A DNA stretch of 64,000 nucleotides, from the NCBI RefSeq assembly GCF_004011695.2, contig NC_082416.1, positions 806,001-870,000 on the forward strand, read 5' to 3'. Below the pieces are notes generated by a model, which was given only the letters and a program-made list of their open reading frames with translations, ran no database searches and was not told where the DNA came from. The stretch is from Ascochyta rabiei. Lineage: Eukaryota > Ascomycota > Dothideomycetes > Pleosporales > Didymellaceae. A program made the translations under genes and the position numbers. Below, in pieces: positions 42,546 through 54,627 of the stretch (its first letter is position 1; each line of letters begins with the position of its first letter).

Positions 42546-45035
42546 TAGTTTTTCCTCTACAACGTAAAAACTAACAGGCTAAGTTAGAAGCTTAACTAGC
42601 TACAAGCCTAGTACACAGTAGTTGCAGTCCTTACCCCTCTAATAGTTACTCTAGATCTGCTAGGCAACCTCTACAAGATAGTGCACGTAGACCTGCTAGA
42701 ACGTACAGCCTCTAACCTACTACTAACACAGCGCCTATAGGAAAGTAGACTAGGTCTACTAGTTGTCCTAGAGGAGGACAATCTAACCCTGGCTAAATAG
42801 GAGGTAGAGGTAATCCTTAAAAAGAAGAGGGCCTGTAGACAGAACAAGACATAGGTTCTAGTTAAATAGAAAGGATACACAAAGCTAACATAAGAGCCTC
42901 TAGACGTATTATAAGATATAACAGCCTAAAAGGCTTTTATAGCAGTATATATAGAACACAAGAAATAAGTAAAAGTAAGAAGAACTTTTATTATTTTAGA
43001 ATGCCCCTTAAGGGGTCCTATTAGGAGATACTTTACTAGGCCTTATGCCTATTGTAGAAGAGCTTAGGATCCCTATAGTAATAGCACAATACTACCTCTT
43101 ACACCCTACTAGCTACTAACACAGGTACTTAGATTTTAAAAAATAGTCTTATTAGGGGATAAGGAATAGCAGGTAGTGGTAGCTGCGTCTAGGGCCTAGT
43201 TGCGCGCTATGCAGCGGCAGCAGTCCTGCTTATAGTTATCCTCTTCTTTATGCTCCTCCTTGTTACTAACAGTAATACTGCAGGCCTGTTGTAACTAGGC
43301 TAAGGAGTAAGGGGTAGGCGCTGCAGTGCTGTGACGTAGGGTGCGCAGCTCTACTAGGGAGGGTAAGCAGCAGCAGTAGAGGGGTAAGCAGACGCAGCAG
43401 GGGGGTAAGCAGATCTAGCAAGGGGAAGGACAGTGCTTAGCAGGGGAGGCAGAGCGCAGGCAGTAGGGTGGGCAGGACAATAACAGGTACTCTAGACAGC
43501 GCTAGGGCGTAGTAAGCAGGCGCTTAACCTAGTTAATAGCCTCCTTTAGGGTAGGTTAGCTACACTCTTAATATAGGTAGAAGACTTATAGTAGTACAGG
43601 TCTAGACCTCCTTAAACTAGTTTATGCGCTTAGTCTGTGTCTTAATAGCTATCCCTACAGCAGACGTAAACTACTAGAAGTAGGCATTAAACTAGTTACT
43701 ACTATAATAGCTAGATAAAGGCGTAGTAGGCAGCGTAATCTGCGTACTAGGCTTAGGGGGGGAATAGGTAATATAAGAGGAGGTTAGCTGCTTAGCTAGT
43801 AAGGGGTTAGCGTAGGCTAGGTTAAGGGCAGACTTATAGGCTTAGCAGAGCTTATAGTAGGTGCCTAAATAGTGCACAGCAGATTAGTAAAACGCCTCTT
43901 ACAGTAACAGGCAGGACACTTATAGACAAAGGTAGGCTACCTACCTTAGTTAGCCTTATTGCTATTAATACTCTAGGTTCTAGCTATATTAACGTAGGTG
44001 TTGCTACCCTATACAGACGCCTTAACAACAATTAGCTATAGATATATACCTAGGATAAAGCTACATACCTAGATATACCCCTTAAAATTACGCTAGGTGT
44101 AGTAGAGCTCTACATTAGCAGTAAAAAGACTATTGTCCTAATAACAAACATAATAGCGCTTAGCACAGGTACAGTAGGTTTTACTAGCACTAAGGAGGCA
44201 GTTAGCTATAGACAAAATTAGCTAGTAGCAGGCCTATAACAGACATAAGACACTTACTAGGCTAGCTAGTAAGGATAGTAAGCTGGTAGTAGGGGCAGTA
44301 TAGGACGGCGCAGGCGGAGACAGGGACTAAGTCCTTATCCTTAGAGTTACCCTTAACCTTATAGTTACTAATATAGTAACAGTAGGCTCTCTATAGATAT
44401 AGTTAGATTCTGTAATTAAAAACCTAAATAACTGCAATTAAATACTAGAGGGACGTTGTAGGCAGACAGAAGGGGATAAGGCAGGCTACAGCTACCTCTA
44501 CTAGGGGGACTACTAGCCCTATAACTAGTAGCCTAGTAACTAGAACTAGGCGCAATAACAGACATAGTGTTTAAACTAGATAGGTAGGTATAAAAAGATA
44601 GGCAGGTATAACATAGGTAGGTTAGGCAAGAGCGTAGAGTAGTACAGCGTCTAATAAGGGAAGGTGCGCTAGGAAAAACAAAAACAACCTAGGTGCGCGT
44701 AGGGACTACTCTAGGTAAACTACAGACTAGACTAGTAGCTAACCTACTAAGAGGCGGACCCTTACGCAACTACAACCAGCTCTAGGGTTTACCTGCTACT
44801 AGCGCCCCTCTAATCCACACAGAATGCAGAAAGGACCTAGCAAAATACATTTAGCTAGGGAGAGATAGGGAGAGAAGGTATGTTATAGGCTTAGACCTTG
44901 TCTAAGCCTTAAGTAAGACAGGGCGGTTACGTGCCCTACAGACATATTAGAAGGACACGCAACGTGTTACCTCCTTAAGAGATACAATACCATATTAACC
45001 CTTATTACATCCCACCCTAAGGCTAGTCCATAACA
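42546..45035 (+). mobile_element. Gypsy-B2, 5'-truncated copy with 3' LTR
   Basis: From 42,546 the sequence follows Gypsy-B1 39,250 onward: the end of integrase, the chromodomain region and the 3' non-coding part. It then extends about 1 kb further than B1 to a complete 155-bp LTR at 44,881-45,035 (TGTTATAG...CATAACA). B2 is less mutated than B1 (for example CTGCTAGGCAACCTC against TTTACTAGGTAACCTT). The 5' part is absent; the left edge coincides with the foldback element. Confidence 0.85.
44881..45035 (+). repeat. Gypsy-B LTR, 3' copy of B2 (155 bp)
   Basis: Starts TGTTATAGGCTTAGACC and ends GGCTAGTCCATAACA. It is the same length as the LTR at 22,123 and carries fewer RIP-type changes than it. 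Confidence 0.85.
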
Positions 45036-45815
45036 ACTACTACTTATACTGCTATTGTTAATACAGCTAGCGTTAAGACTACCCCTACGATACCTGCTAC
45101 TACTACGCCTATATCTATTAATAAGAAGACTGTAATAGGTAAGTCTATTGTTAACTAGGCTAGCTTGTTACTAGGTATAATTTAAGAGTACGTTCTGTCT
45201 CTTTTTAGCTTATTGTAGCATAATCTAACCTTTATAGAAATTATTTACTACAGAAAGACCTACTTATACTCTATAATAGCAACACTTATACATATAAGTT
45301 AACCTTATCTAGTATCTATATTAAGAAGTAAGATTAATCTAAGGCTAGCGCTGTTAAGGCTAAGATGAAGCAAAAGAAAATATTAGAGGAGAGTAGTAGC
45401 GAGTCTAATCTAGACGCGCCTATTACCTCCTGTAAGAAGGTATTATAGCACGTTTTAACCTATTTTAACAATATCTAACTTCTTTATAGTTAAAGTACTA
45501 GATTATAGGTACTAGTAAGACACTTAGTTAGCTCTAAGAGGAGCAGAAGGAGCAGGAAGCTGCTAAGCAGGCTGCTGCTAATACTGCTACTGCTGCTAAG
45601 AAGCCTTATAGTTATAAGGCTACTACTTATACCTATAGTAGTAGTTATAGTTAGTAGGTGTTCCTTATAATAGAAGGTTTAGATTAATAATACCTAAGTC
45701 TGTAGTTAGTAGACAGGTTTAGGCTAATATAGCAATTAGGTGCATTACACTCTTAGATAGTCTAAATAATACTAGGAAGGTGTTCTTTAATACTAATTCT
45801 TCTATTGTTCCAGTA
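45036..45815 (-). mobile_element. Gypsy-A2, middle fragment
   Basis: Reverse complement of Gypsy-A1 about 29,870-29,100. About 70 bp present in A1 are missing between this piece and the one ending at 41,689, so the intervening insertion came with a small deletion. Homology fades at about 45,812 (TACTAATTCTTCTATTG). Confidence 0.8.
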
Positions 45816-48800
45816 TAAGTATCGAAGCATCTCGTTAGTAGGCACATCAGGAAGGATACTTATCATTATTATTGTTAAGGGTTAAAGAGACGGGTAATAC
45901 AGTAGTTAAATTCTATAAGTAAGTGTTTCTAGTTATTATTATAGGTGTCCTGCCTTAACAGTTCCTGTTAAGGACTCTTATACCCCTCTGCCAGCCAGAT
46001 TACATATACTATCTAAGCATCCTAGTTCTTACTAAGGAAGTTACTGTGTGCACTGGCAAAAACCTCCCCTCCCTAAGAGCTTAGCCCTATTAAGCAAATA
46101 AACTAAGTTAAAACCTAAACTCTAAACTAATTACTAACCCCCCTTATTACTCTGCTTGTTCCTTTCCCTTGCTACCTCCCTGTTTCTGCAATCTTATTAC
46201 GGCCCTAGTTTTCTAAGTAGGTTATTAACTAGAGTCTCCTAATAGCTTAGGGGTAGGAGAGTCTAGTACGTGTCTTAATAAACCCTAGTCTAAGGCACTG
46301 CCTAATTTGTATGTTATCTAGGTAGTAGCCTCTGTTACTTTAACAGTTAGACTATTAAATAACTTATTAAGAGTACCCCCCTGTGTATGCTGTCTGTCCT
46401 ATAACTCCTATCCTTTCTTATGTTCTAGTACTACTCCTTTGTTAGTAAAGAAGGATCAATTAGAGATACCTAACTCCTTATTAGCCCTAAAGCAATACTT
46501 CTTAGACATCTTTACCTACTGCTAATGCCTCTTTACTATAGCAACGTTATTATTCCTACTCTTCTAAAGAAACTTTATAAGCTCCTTATAATTAAGACTA
46601 AAAATACAGAGTATCTCTTGCTAGACTAGGTAAGAGTTGTACTAAGCCTAGCAATAGATAGCTTTAGAAATCTAGAAAGAGAAAGTTAGCGCTATATCTG
46701 CTAGGAAAGCATAAGGAGCACTACTATACTTATTTAAATAACCTAACAGTAATAAGGGTCCTAGCGTAAGTATCTAATAAAAACTGGCAATGTCCTTATA
46801 TAATCCTATCTTTAGGATCTCTATAGTTTCTCTGTCCTCTGTAACTAGCACGTACTAAGGGAGTATAGTTCTGCGCCTTATTATAGATAGTCTAGTAGAC
46901 CTATATAGCAGTGCTAGGTAGGAAATCCTAACGTCCTTATACTTATAAGGATACTTCTTCTACTTAGCACCTACTGCGTCTTATGCTAACTTAGGGTAGT
47001 TAACTGTATCTACCTACCCCTTAATATAACTATTATATTGTTTAATTCTATTATCTTTCCTCTAAGCTAAGTATTCTAGAACAGAATTATAGAAGCCTTC
47101 TAGAGTAATAGTGTAGTTATCTGTATCTTTATTATTAAAGGATACTAAGCCCTATATTATGTCTATTCCTCTACCTAACTCTATAGTGTTATAGAAGTTA
47201 CAATCTACGTGCTTAAAGAACATCTAATCTCTAGGCTTAGTGTATTTAGTGTAGTATAGGTAGGAGATTAAGTTAGTTTGTTAATAGAGTACTGCATAGT
47301 AAAGCTAGTACTACAGATTACCTCTTACTAGCTATTAGATAACAGAGTGGTATATAATCCTACACTACCTTAGGTTACTTTTACTATACTTTATATAAGT
47401 ATAATAGTTATATATGTTAAAGTATTTATCTACTATTTTCTAGAGTTCTAGATTATTTTAAAACATAGAGGTAAACACAGAGACTACAATAGTGCCTTTC
47501 TAGTTTAGACTGTCTGCCTTGGCTTAAAAATGTTAAGATAGGTGCTTAGAAATAAAGTTATTCTAGTTAAGGTTAAGTACTATAGGAACTAGGCGGAATT
47601 AATAGGACTATGGACTATCTATCGTGTTTAGTGCACAGAGCTACTCTTAAAACAAGATCCTAGTTTTTAGGTTGCTTCTCTACTTTCCCTAGCTAGTCTT
47701 ATTCTTATGCATTAGCATAAGTAGGTTAGATATTATAGTAGTATTAAGAGTATAGACTAGTAAGCTAAGTTTACTAGCAGTGTACTAGGAATAAGGAAAG
47801 TAAACTTATAACAGGTTAACTATGTAGTAGGTAATTATTCTTCTACTAGTACCTTCCTTCTTTTAAGTTTCTCCTCCCTTACAGCACTCTTAGACCTATG
47901 CATCTAGGAGATTTACACGCTCTAGATCCTTAAGGAGCTTCTAGCTAATCTTTGTGTAGAGGAGAATAAAGGCAGATTAGCTGTTAGTGCATTTGCACTT
48001 AACGCCTTTCTAGATATTATTTATTATATCTTTACTAATCTCTGTGTCTTCCTGCATAGACTAAACGTCTAATATTGATAGGTAGTTAACTTTAGGGCTT
48101 ATAACGTCTTAAAATAATCTAAATTCTAATAGCCTAATTAACAATTATTCCCTAGTTTAATAGTCCTCTAGCACTAAAGTAACAGAGCTGAATTACGTTC
48201 CCCTAGACTGTTAGTGCTCTCTAATTGCATATATGATGCAGCGCTGCTTTTCTATTTTATTAACACCTAACTTAAAGGCTATCTAGTTAAGGTTGTTAGG
48301 TGTTATAGACGATAGGTTCCTTTAGTGTTCTTGTTTAATGCTTTTAATAACATCCTTAGGGAATTTATTACCTGTTAGGAATAGCATTATCTTAGTCTAT
48401 AGCCTTATTAGAGTAAGGGATAATCCTCCTAGGGAAACACTTAATTAACCTGCGGTCCTTATACTTATCGCTAGCTTAGTAAGTAACTATAACCTAGATA
48501 GTAATGCTAAAGGGGCTAGTGTCTAAACTCTGTTAAGAATATACTCTAGCGCTGCTTATATTAGTGTAAGGAAGTTCTTAGAGCTAAACGTTATAGCATT
48601 TAATGCTGCCTACTCCTAAGTAATCCTTTCTTTTAGCAAGTAGGGTGTCCTAACACCTTTTAGGTTAAAGATTAGTACTAGTAGTTAGGTCTTCTTTAGT
48701 ATAAGTACTTACATCTACTATTAGTATATTTTTAAAGTTAGGTCCCTAGTTAGGCACATGTCCTACTCTGTTGCTTTTAGCTTTAGTACGCCTTTACCTA

Positions 48801-49048
48801 GTGCTTTTGCCTTTACTATAGGTAGGTAGGTCTTGTTATTTAGGTGTATAACAAAGTTTATTATATCCTGTTAGAGCATGTTAAGGGCTTAGTAGACTGT
48901 ATTCTAGTTACTTAAGTTACAAAACTTATCTCTCCTCTTTTGTAGCATAGATAGGCGTTAGTAAATTACTAAGTTAATAAACTTAGTAAGGTTGTTAGTA
49001 TCTACTTAGCGGACATAGTATATAATTAAGTTAAGTGTTATATACTCT
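45816..49048 (-). pseudogene. Relic of a long unidentified ORF with an H-x-D motif
   Basis: Read on the minus strand from about 48,750 to 46,290, one dominant frame can be followed through many TAG/TAA codons. It contains a helix-rich N-terminal part (AALNAITF near 48,600, SARVYS/LEYILNRVQT, QEHQRNLSSITPNNLN near 48,300) and a middle part with SVTLVLEDY and SPKVNYLSILDV. A C-terminal part follows with YHSVI, LISYLYYTKYTK, MFFKHVDCNFYNTIELGRG (47,170-47,240), EGFYNSVLEYLA and KKYPYKYKDVRIS. The H-x-D in FFKHVDCNF, in a beta-rich context, recalls Fe(II)/2-oxoglutarate dioxygenase cores, but I cannot confirm this. The sequence is contiguous with 55,735 (Copia-2 target duplication ACTCT). It therefore belongs to the same block as Gypsy-C or to an older element beside it. 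Confidence 0.45.
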
Positions 49049-51048
49049 TATTAGATGATATGCTTAATGTGTAAAGATGATAATAAAGGTGATTAATTAA
49101 TAATTATCTGTCTAAATGGCTTATTTTATGTGTGTGTGCCGCTAGCCCCTAAGTTAACCAAGGTTAACCCTAAACCCCTAACTTAGCTTAGCAAGGTTGG
49201 TTATCTGACACACCCCCTTAGCTTTAAGGCCCTATTAAAGCTAGACACAATTAGCTCTTATTACACCTCTAGGTCAGCAAGCTTTTAGTTAAGTAATTCT
49301 ATCTAGGTGTTAGCTAGCTTTCTTTGTTTAGTATGTTTCTTTAGTCCTAGCTGCCTTAGAAAGGTTAACTACTTGCTTACAGGCAGAGCCTTTGTAAGTC
49401 TGTTAGCTAACATCTTAGTAGATAGGACATAGGTTACTGTTATAGTGCCTTTATTTACCTCTTATTACAGCTAGTAGTTATAAATGTCTACATATTATAG
49501 TTTAGTTTAGAGTTTTAAGCCTTCTTTGTTAATTAATTAGATAGTCTAGGTATTATTATATTAAATAGTAATTGTTAATTATAAGAGGTGTATGCTAAGT
49601 TCTAATAATAGTTGTAAGATAAAGATAGCTTCCTTAGCTACCTGTGCTAGGGCAAGTAGCTCTGCTTTAGTTATTAATGTAGTAACTGTGTCTTGTTTAT
49701 TAGCTCTCTAGGTAATAAGTCCTCTGTATAGTTTAATAGTATATCCTTAGAAGCTCTTCCTATTAAGAGTATTATTAGCAAATAATGCATTACTAGTAAC
49801 TACTAGGTGCTTGTTGCCTCTAAAGGTAAGGGACAGGTCTTGTGTCCCTTATAGGTATAATAGTACTTAATCTACTGCGTTATAGTGCTGCTGTCTAGGG
49901 TTAGTTAAAAATTGTGCCAGCCTAGATGTAGCAAAGGTAATGTTAGGCCTAGTAGTAACTGCAGTAAAGAGGAGAGATCTAATCTTTCTCTAGTATTTAT
50001 TCATTTCTAATGCTGCAGCTTCCCCTTTATTTAGTAGAAGCTTAATACTTAATATTAGTGTGTTGTGTTATATGTCTGTCTTATCTGCTAGAGAGACAAT
50101 TTTGTTAATGTATAACGTCTGTAAGAGGAGGATCCTTAGGTTGTCTTAATCTTAGGTTATCTCTACTCCTAGGAACTATTACAGATTATTTCCTCCTGTA
50201 ATAGAGTATTTGTTAGTAATATAGCTAAGGGCCCTGTCTGCTTTATATCTTCTAGTTAGGTAATAAGCTGAAATAATATTGTCTACATAGAAGAAGATAG
50301 TAACTCTATTCTTAAGTAAGCAGTAGGGTTTACAGGGAACAACTACAAATCTATAGCTTATTAGAGTAGATGTAAATTCCTTCTACTAGAGGAGTAGAGA
50401 GATTCTTAGTTAATATAGTGCCTTGTGTAGCTATAGGACTATGCCTAGTTTCTAATACCTACATAGCATCCTTATATAGACCTCTCTATTAATTAATATT
50501 TAAATAAAGGCGTTTATAATATTAAACTGTTAAAGTTCTAGGTTATGTGCTGCTGAAATTGCTATAAGCATTCTAAAGGACCTGCTAGCTAGTATCGCTG
50601 CATAGGTATCTTTAGAAGTAATGTTTTATTACCAGTTACCTTAGACTACTAGTTGCGCCTTATATCTAAGTAGGTAGTAGTTCTTATTAAGCTTATACGT
50701 GTATACCCACATACAGTTAAGTACCTAGTGTCCTACTACCTTAGTCTTTATTAGGGGTACTTTAGACTATAACTTTATGTTCTAATAGCTGCTAAGATGT
50801 TCTTGCTTAGCTTCTTTAAACCATTAGTGAAGCAGGTAGTCCTCTAGGTTTAATTGTGCCGTTAGCTCTAGTAGGAGTTAGCTTTAATAAGGCTTAAGCC
50901 CTTTTATTAGCATTTGTTTTAACCTAGCCTTATTACTATTATTACCCTAGTATGTGCCTATACATCTGCCTTATATGCTAGCTATAAATATAGATTTCTA
51001 CAGGATAGTTTATAAAGTTCCTTAAGATTGCGCTAGCGTTAATTCTAA

Positions 51049-51091
51049 CTAATTAGCAGTTAACTAGTGCCACCTGCTAACTCCTGATTAG
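51049..51091. repeat. 43-bp palindromic module, copy 2 (in Copia-2)
   Basis: CTAATTAGCAGTTAAC...CTAACTCCTGATTAG, 43 bp. This is the expected orthologous position to copy 1 in Copia-1, read in the opposite direction. Confidence 0.8.
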
Positions 51092-52774
51092 CTGTTACCT
51101 CTTACTAACTAGAATAACAACAACGTGTTTATTAACAGCGCAACTAGTAGTGTAGTTAGAGGAGGGGTTAGATATATATGTCTAGCTTTGTTTCTATTAT
51201 TATAACCTAGTTAATCTTCTATAGTATTTAAGTGTGTAATAGTGTTGTCCTTATAGAATAACTAGATTTTAGCCTTATTTTAGGGTAGAGGCAGAAGCTC
51301 TACGATTCTTATCCATGTTGCTATCTCTTTAAGAGTGCTGTGCATAAGATTATCTATTAGGTCCTAAGTCTAGCTACTAAAGACAGTATCCTTATTAAAG
51401 ATTACATCTCTTATACTAATAACTTTTACTAAGGTTAGAATCTATATCTAATATATGTTTAAGGATTAGTATCCTACTAGGTATCCTACCTATGCTCTTA
51501 GGTCTAGTTACTAGAGTTATAACCTTCCTTAAAGGGTGTTACTTATAAGAGTAAAGGCTTTACATCTATATACTTTTAGATATATCTAGTTTAGTTTCCT
51601 GCTTTATATATTTAGGCTAGCGAGTTAAGCTGTATAGGTAAAGAACATATTATAGGGTGTTTTCTAGTTATTTAATAACCTTAGTGTTTAGTTATATAGG
51701 TACACTGCTACCCTTATAATCTCTAGCTACATTTCCTATAGTAGGTTTGCGTCTAATCTTATAGTACGTGAGTTATCTTTTATTACACCCCCTAAGCGTT
51801 TAGCACTACTGTTCTGTGCTTAGGTGTCTGGTGCAGAAGGCTTAAGCCTAATTAATTGTGCAGCACACTATCTTAATACTTCTAGTTTTATTATAGTAAT
51901 TTTACTATTATACTTAATTACCTTAACCTAGGTCTTATATTATTTTAATAGGAATTGTGTAAGAGTGTCTAAAAAGTAGATAATTGTCTTTCCTATTTAA
52001 TTATCTTTCAAATAGAAGTCCTAGAGGAAGCTAGATTGCCTGTTAATAGTAAGTAATTAGCTCTTTTCTTTAGTAAAGCTTCCTTCTTTATATAAGTAGA
52101 AGTGAATTGCTATATATTTTCTTAGTTCTTTATTGCTTATTTGTAGTGTTTAACTAATTTGCCTCTTAGTCTTAGCTTGTCTGCAAGCATTACATTAGAC
52201 TGTAGTAATACCCCTAACTCTTACCCCCTAAGATTGTTAGATAAGGTGTTTAATAGTAGCAGCTCTAGGGTGCCCTATTTGCTTGTGCTATAGCAGAACA
52301 GTAGCAGTCTTAGGTGTTTAGCCTTGTGTTAATTATATTATAAATACTGCCTATAGCTACTCCCTAAGTACCTATTATCTATGTTGTTTATCTAAGGATA
52401 TATTAGCTGTGTTGTCTACTTATCTAAGCTAAGTTAGATCTCCTTTTGTGTCCTACTAGATGCCCTGTTAACGTAGTTGTTAGAAAGAGACAAGGTTGCA
52501 AAGTATGTCTAGGCACTATGCTACGTTGTGTAGTTTAAGAGTAGTTAGTTGGCTTATATTTAATAGATAGAGATAGACAGTGCTATATCCCTGTATCTAT
52601 ACTTAGGAGTTTCCTACCTATAGGTAGTTGTTTAATGCAGGTAGAGTAAGGTCTTATATTTAGTCCTTATTATTTATAATATAGATTGTTAATCCTAAGT
52701 TAAAGATAAAGGAGTTCCTAAGAGGGTAGCTTAGTAGCTCTATATTATGTAATTCTTTAACTAGACTTAACGTA

Positions 52775-54627
52775 CTCCACGGGTGAGCGGATCAAACGGG
52801 TGAGCGGATCACTCTGCCAAGACCACACCAAACCTCCACCTTACCACGCAATGCCTCAACAACAACATTAATCTACGCCCTTAAGAGAAGCTGCAATACA
52901 GCTTGCGCTCTAGGCAATTAAATAAGATATAACACTTACCCTATAACGCGCTGCAGCTATATATAACACGCCTTACAGCACACTACACGCTTAATACACA
53001 GGACAACCTGCACAAGCTGATTATACGCCAGTTTAACAGATTATAGACCAGACTAAGGAGGACGTGATTACTAAGTACATCCTTAAGCTAGATACACAAG
53101 GATTTGCCCCTTAGCTGGCTGCTGTAGCTAATATAGCTAATTCTTTACGTGCTAAGCGCAATATAGGCTATGTTAGCATAAACTGGCCTAACACATTTAT
53201 TACGCGCCGCCCTAACCTTAAAGTAAGGTTTAATTATAAGTACAACTACAAGAGAGCCCTCTGTAAGGATCTAGAGATTATTAGGGGCTAGTTTAGGCTT
53301 GTAGCAAATATTAAAGCTAAGTATAGTATCTAGGATAATAACACGTACAACTTTAATAAGACAGGCTTTATAATAGGCTAGATATTAACAGGAGCAGTTG
53401 TTACAGGCTTAGAGCGTTAAGGACAGCTAAAGGTAGTGCAGCAGGGCAATTAAGAGTAGACAATGGTCATACAGGGCATTAATAGCACAGGGTAGGCTAT
53501 TCTACCCTTTATTATCTTTAAAGGCTACAACCACCTCTCTGCCTGGTACAAAGAGGACAATCTGCCCCATGACTGGGTTATTAGAGTCTCTAAGAACGGA
53601 TAGACTACTAACAAGCTTGGTCTAGACTGGTTAAAGCACTTTAATGCCTATATAAAGACGCGCACCTAAGAAGTATACTAGCTGCTCCTTATTAACAGCT
53701 ATAAGAGCTACAACTCCCTTAACTTCTAACAATACTGTAAGGAAGTAAAGATTGTTACACTGTGTATGCCTCTACACTTATTTTACCTCTTACAACTACT
53801 AGATATAGGTTGTTTTACCCCTCTAAAGAAGGTATATAGGCGCTAAGCTAAGAATCTTATATATAACTATATTACTTATATTACTAAAACTAAGTTCCTA
53901 CTATGCTTTATAGACGCCTATAAGGAGACATTTACTTCTAGCAATATCTAAGGAGGCTTCTAAGGCGCTAGAATAGTCCCCCTTAACCTAGAACGGGTCA
54001 TAATGGGTCTTAATGTCCGCCTACGTACCCTACCGCTACCTACTGTAGAAGATAAGCCCTGGCAGTCCCAAACCCTAAGCACTACCCTGCAATTAGGGTC
54101 ACAATTAACGCTGGTTTAAGAGAGGATTTAAAGGCATGCAAGCAGCTTACTAACTTTAATAGTTAAGGCCTTTAAAAAGCTTGCTAAAGGCGCAGCTATA
54201 GTAGCGCACAAGCTGGTGTTAGCTTAAAGGGAGATTACTAGGCTTTAAGCAGTAAATAAGGCTGCTATACGACGTAAATTGCATAAAAGAAAGCAATTAT
54301 AGCAGGAGAGAGTCCTAACAGCTAAGGAAGGCCTTTAATTAACTACTCTAATTAAGTTTCAGGCGCGTAGTAATAGTAAGAAGGCAAAGAAGTAAGTGCG
54401 TGCTAAAGGAGGGGAAGTAACCTAAAGACGCTGTACAAAGTACTATAATATTAGACATAACTTACATATATGTAAGAAGGCTGTAGAAGATGTTTCTAGA
54501 TAATATTATATACTACACTACTGTATACAAGGCCAAAGTAGGCTAATGCAAGCTATAATAGGGTAGAAATTTGGTGTGGTCTTGGCAGAGTGATCTGCTT
54601 ACCTGTTTGATCTGCTCACCTGTAGAG
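52775..54627 (+). mobile_element. Pogo/Tc1-mariner-type DNA transposon
   Basis: Terminal inverted repeats of about 55 bp start CTCCACGGGTGAGCGGATCA (left) and, read inwards from the right, CTCTACAGGTGAGCAGATCA. They continue to CTGCCAAGACCACACC and are bordered by TA (52,773-52,774; 54,628-54,629). Each terminus holds two direct copies of a GGTGAGCGGATCA motif, plausible transposase sites. The transposase runs on the plus strand from about ATG 52,850: an N-terminal psq-like helix-turn-helix (REAAIQLAL), a CENP-B-like region (INWPNTFITRRPNLK), a DDE core with YNFNKTGFI near 53,355 where the first catalytic Asp is replaced by Asn, LLLINSYKSYNS, LLDIGCFTPLKKVY, and a C-terminal Cys/His knuckle (RRCTKYYN-HNLHICKKA). 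About 25 in-frame stops make it inactive. Confidence 0.88.

Noticed and set aside
42207..42548. 113-codon plus-strand frame rich in Pro-Leu repeats
   Set aside because: It is the translation of the CCCTA/CCCCTA array in the right arm of the foldback element; the Thr-Leu-Pro-Leu-Pro pattern is a repeat artefact.
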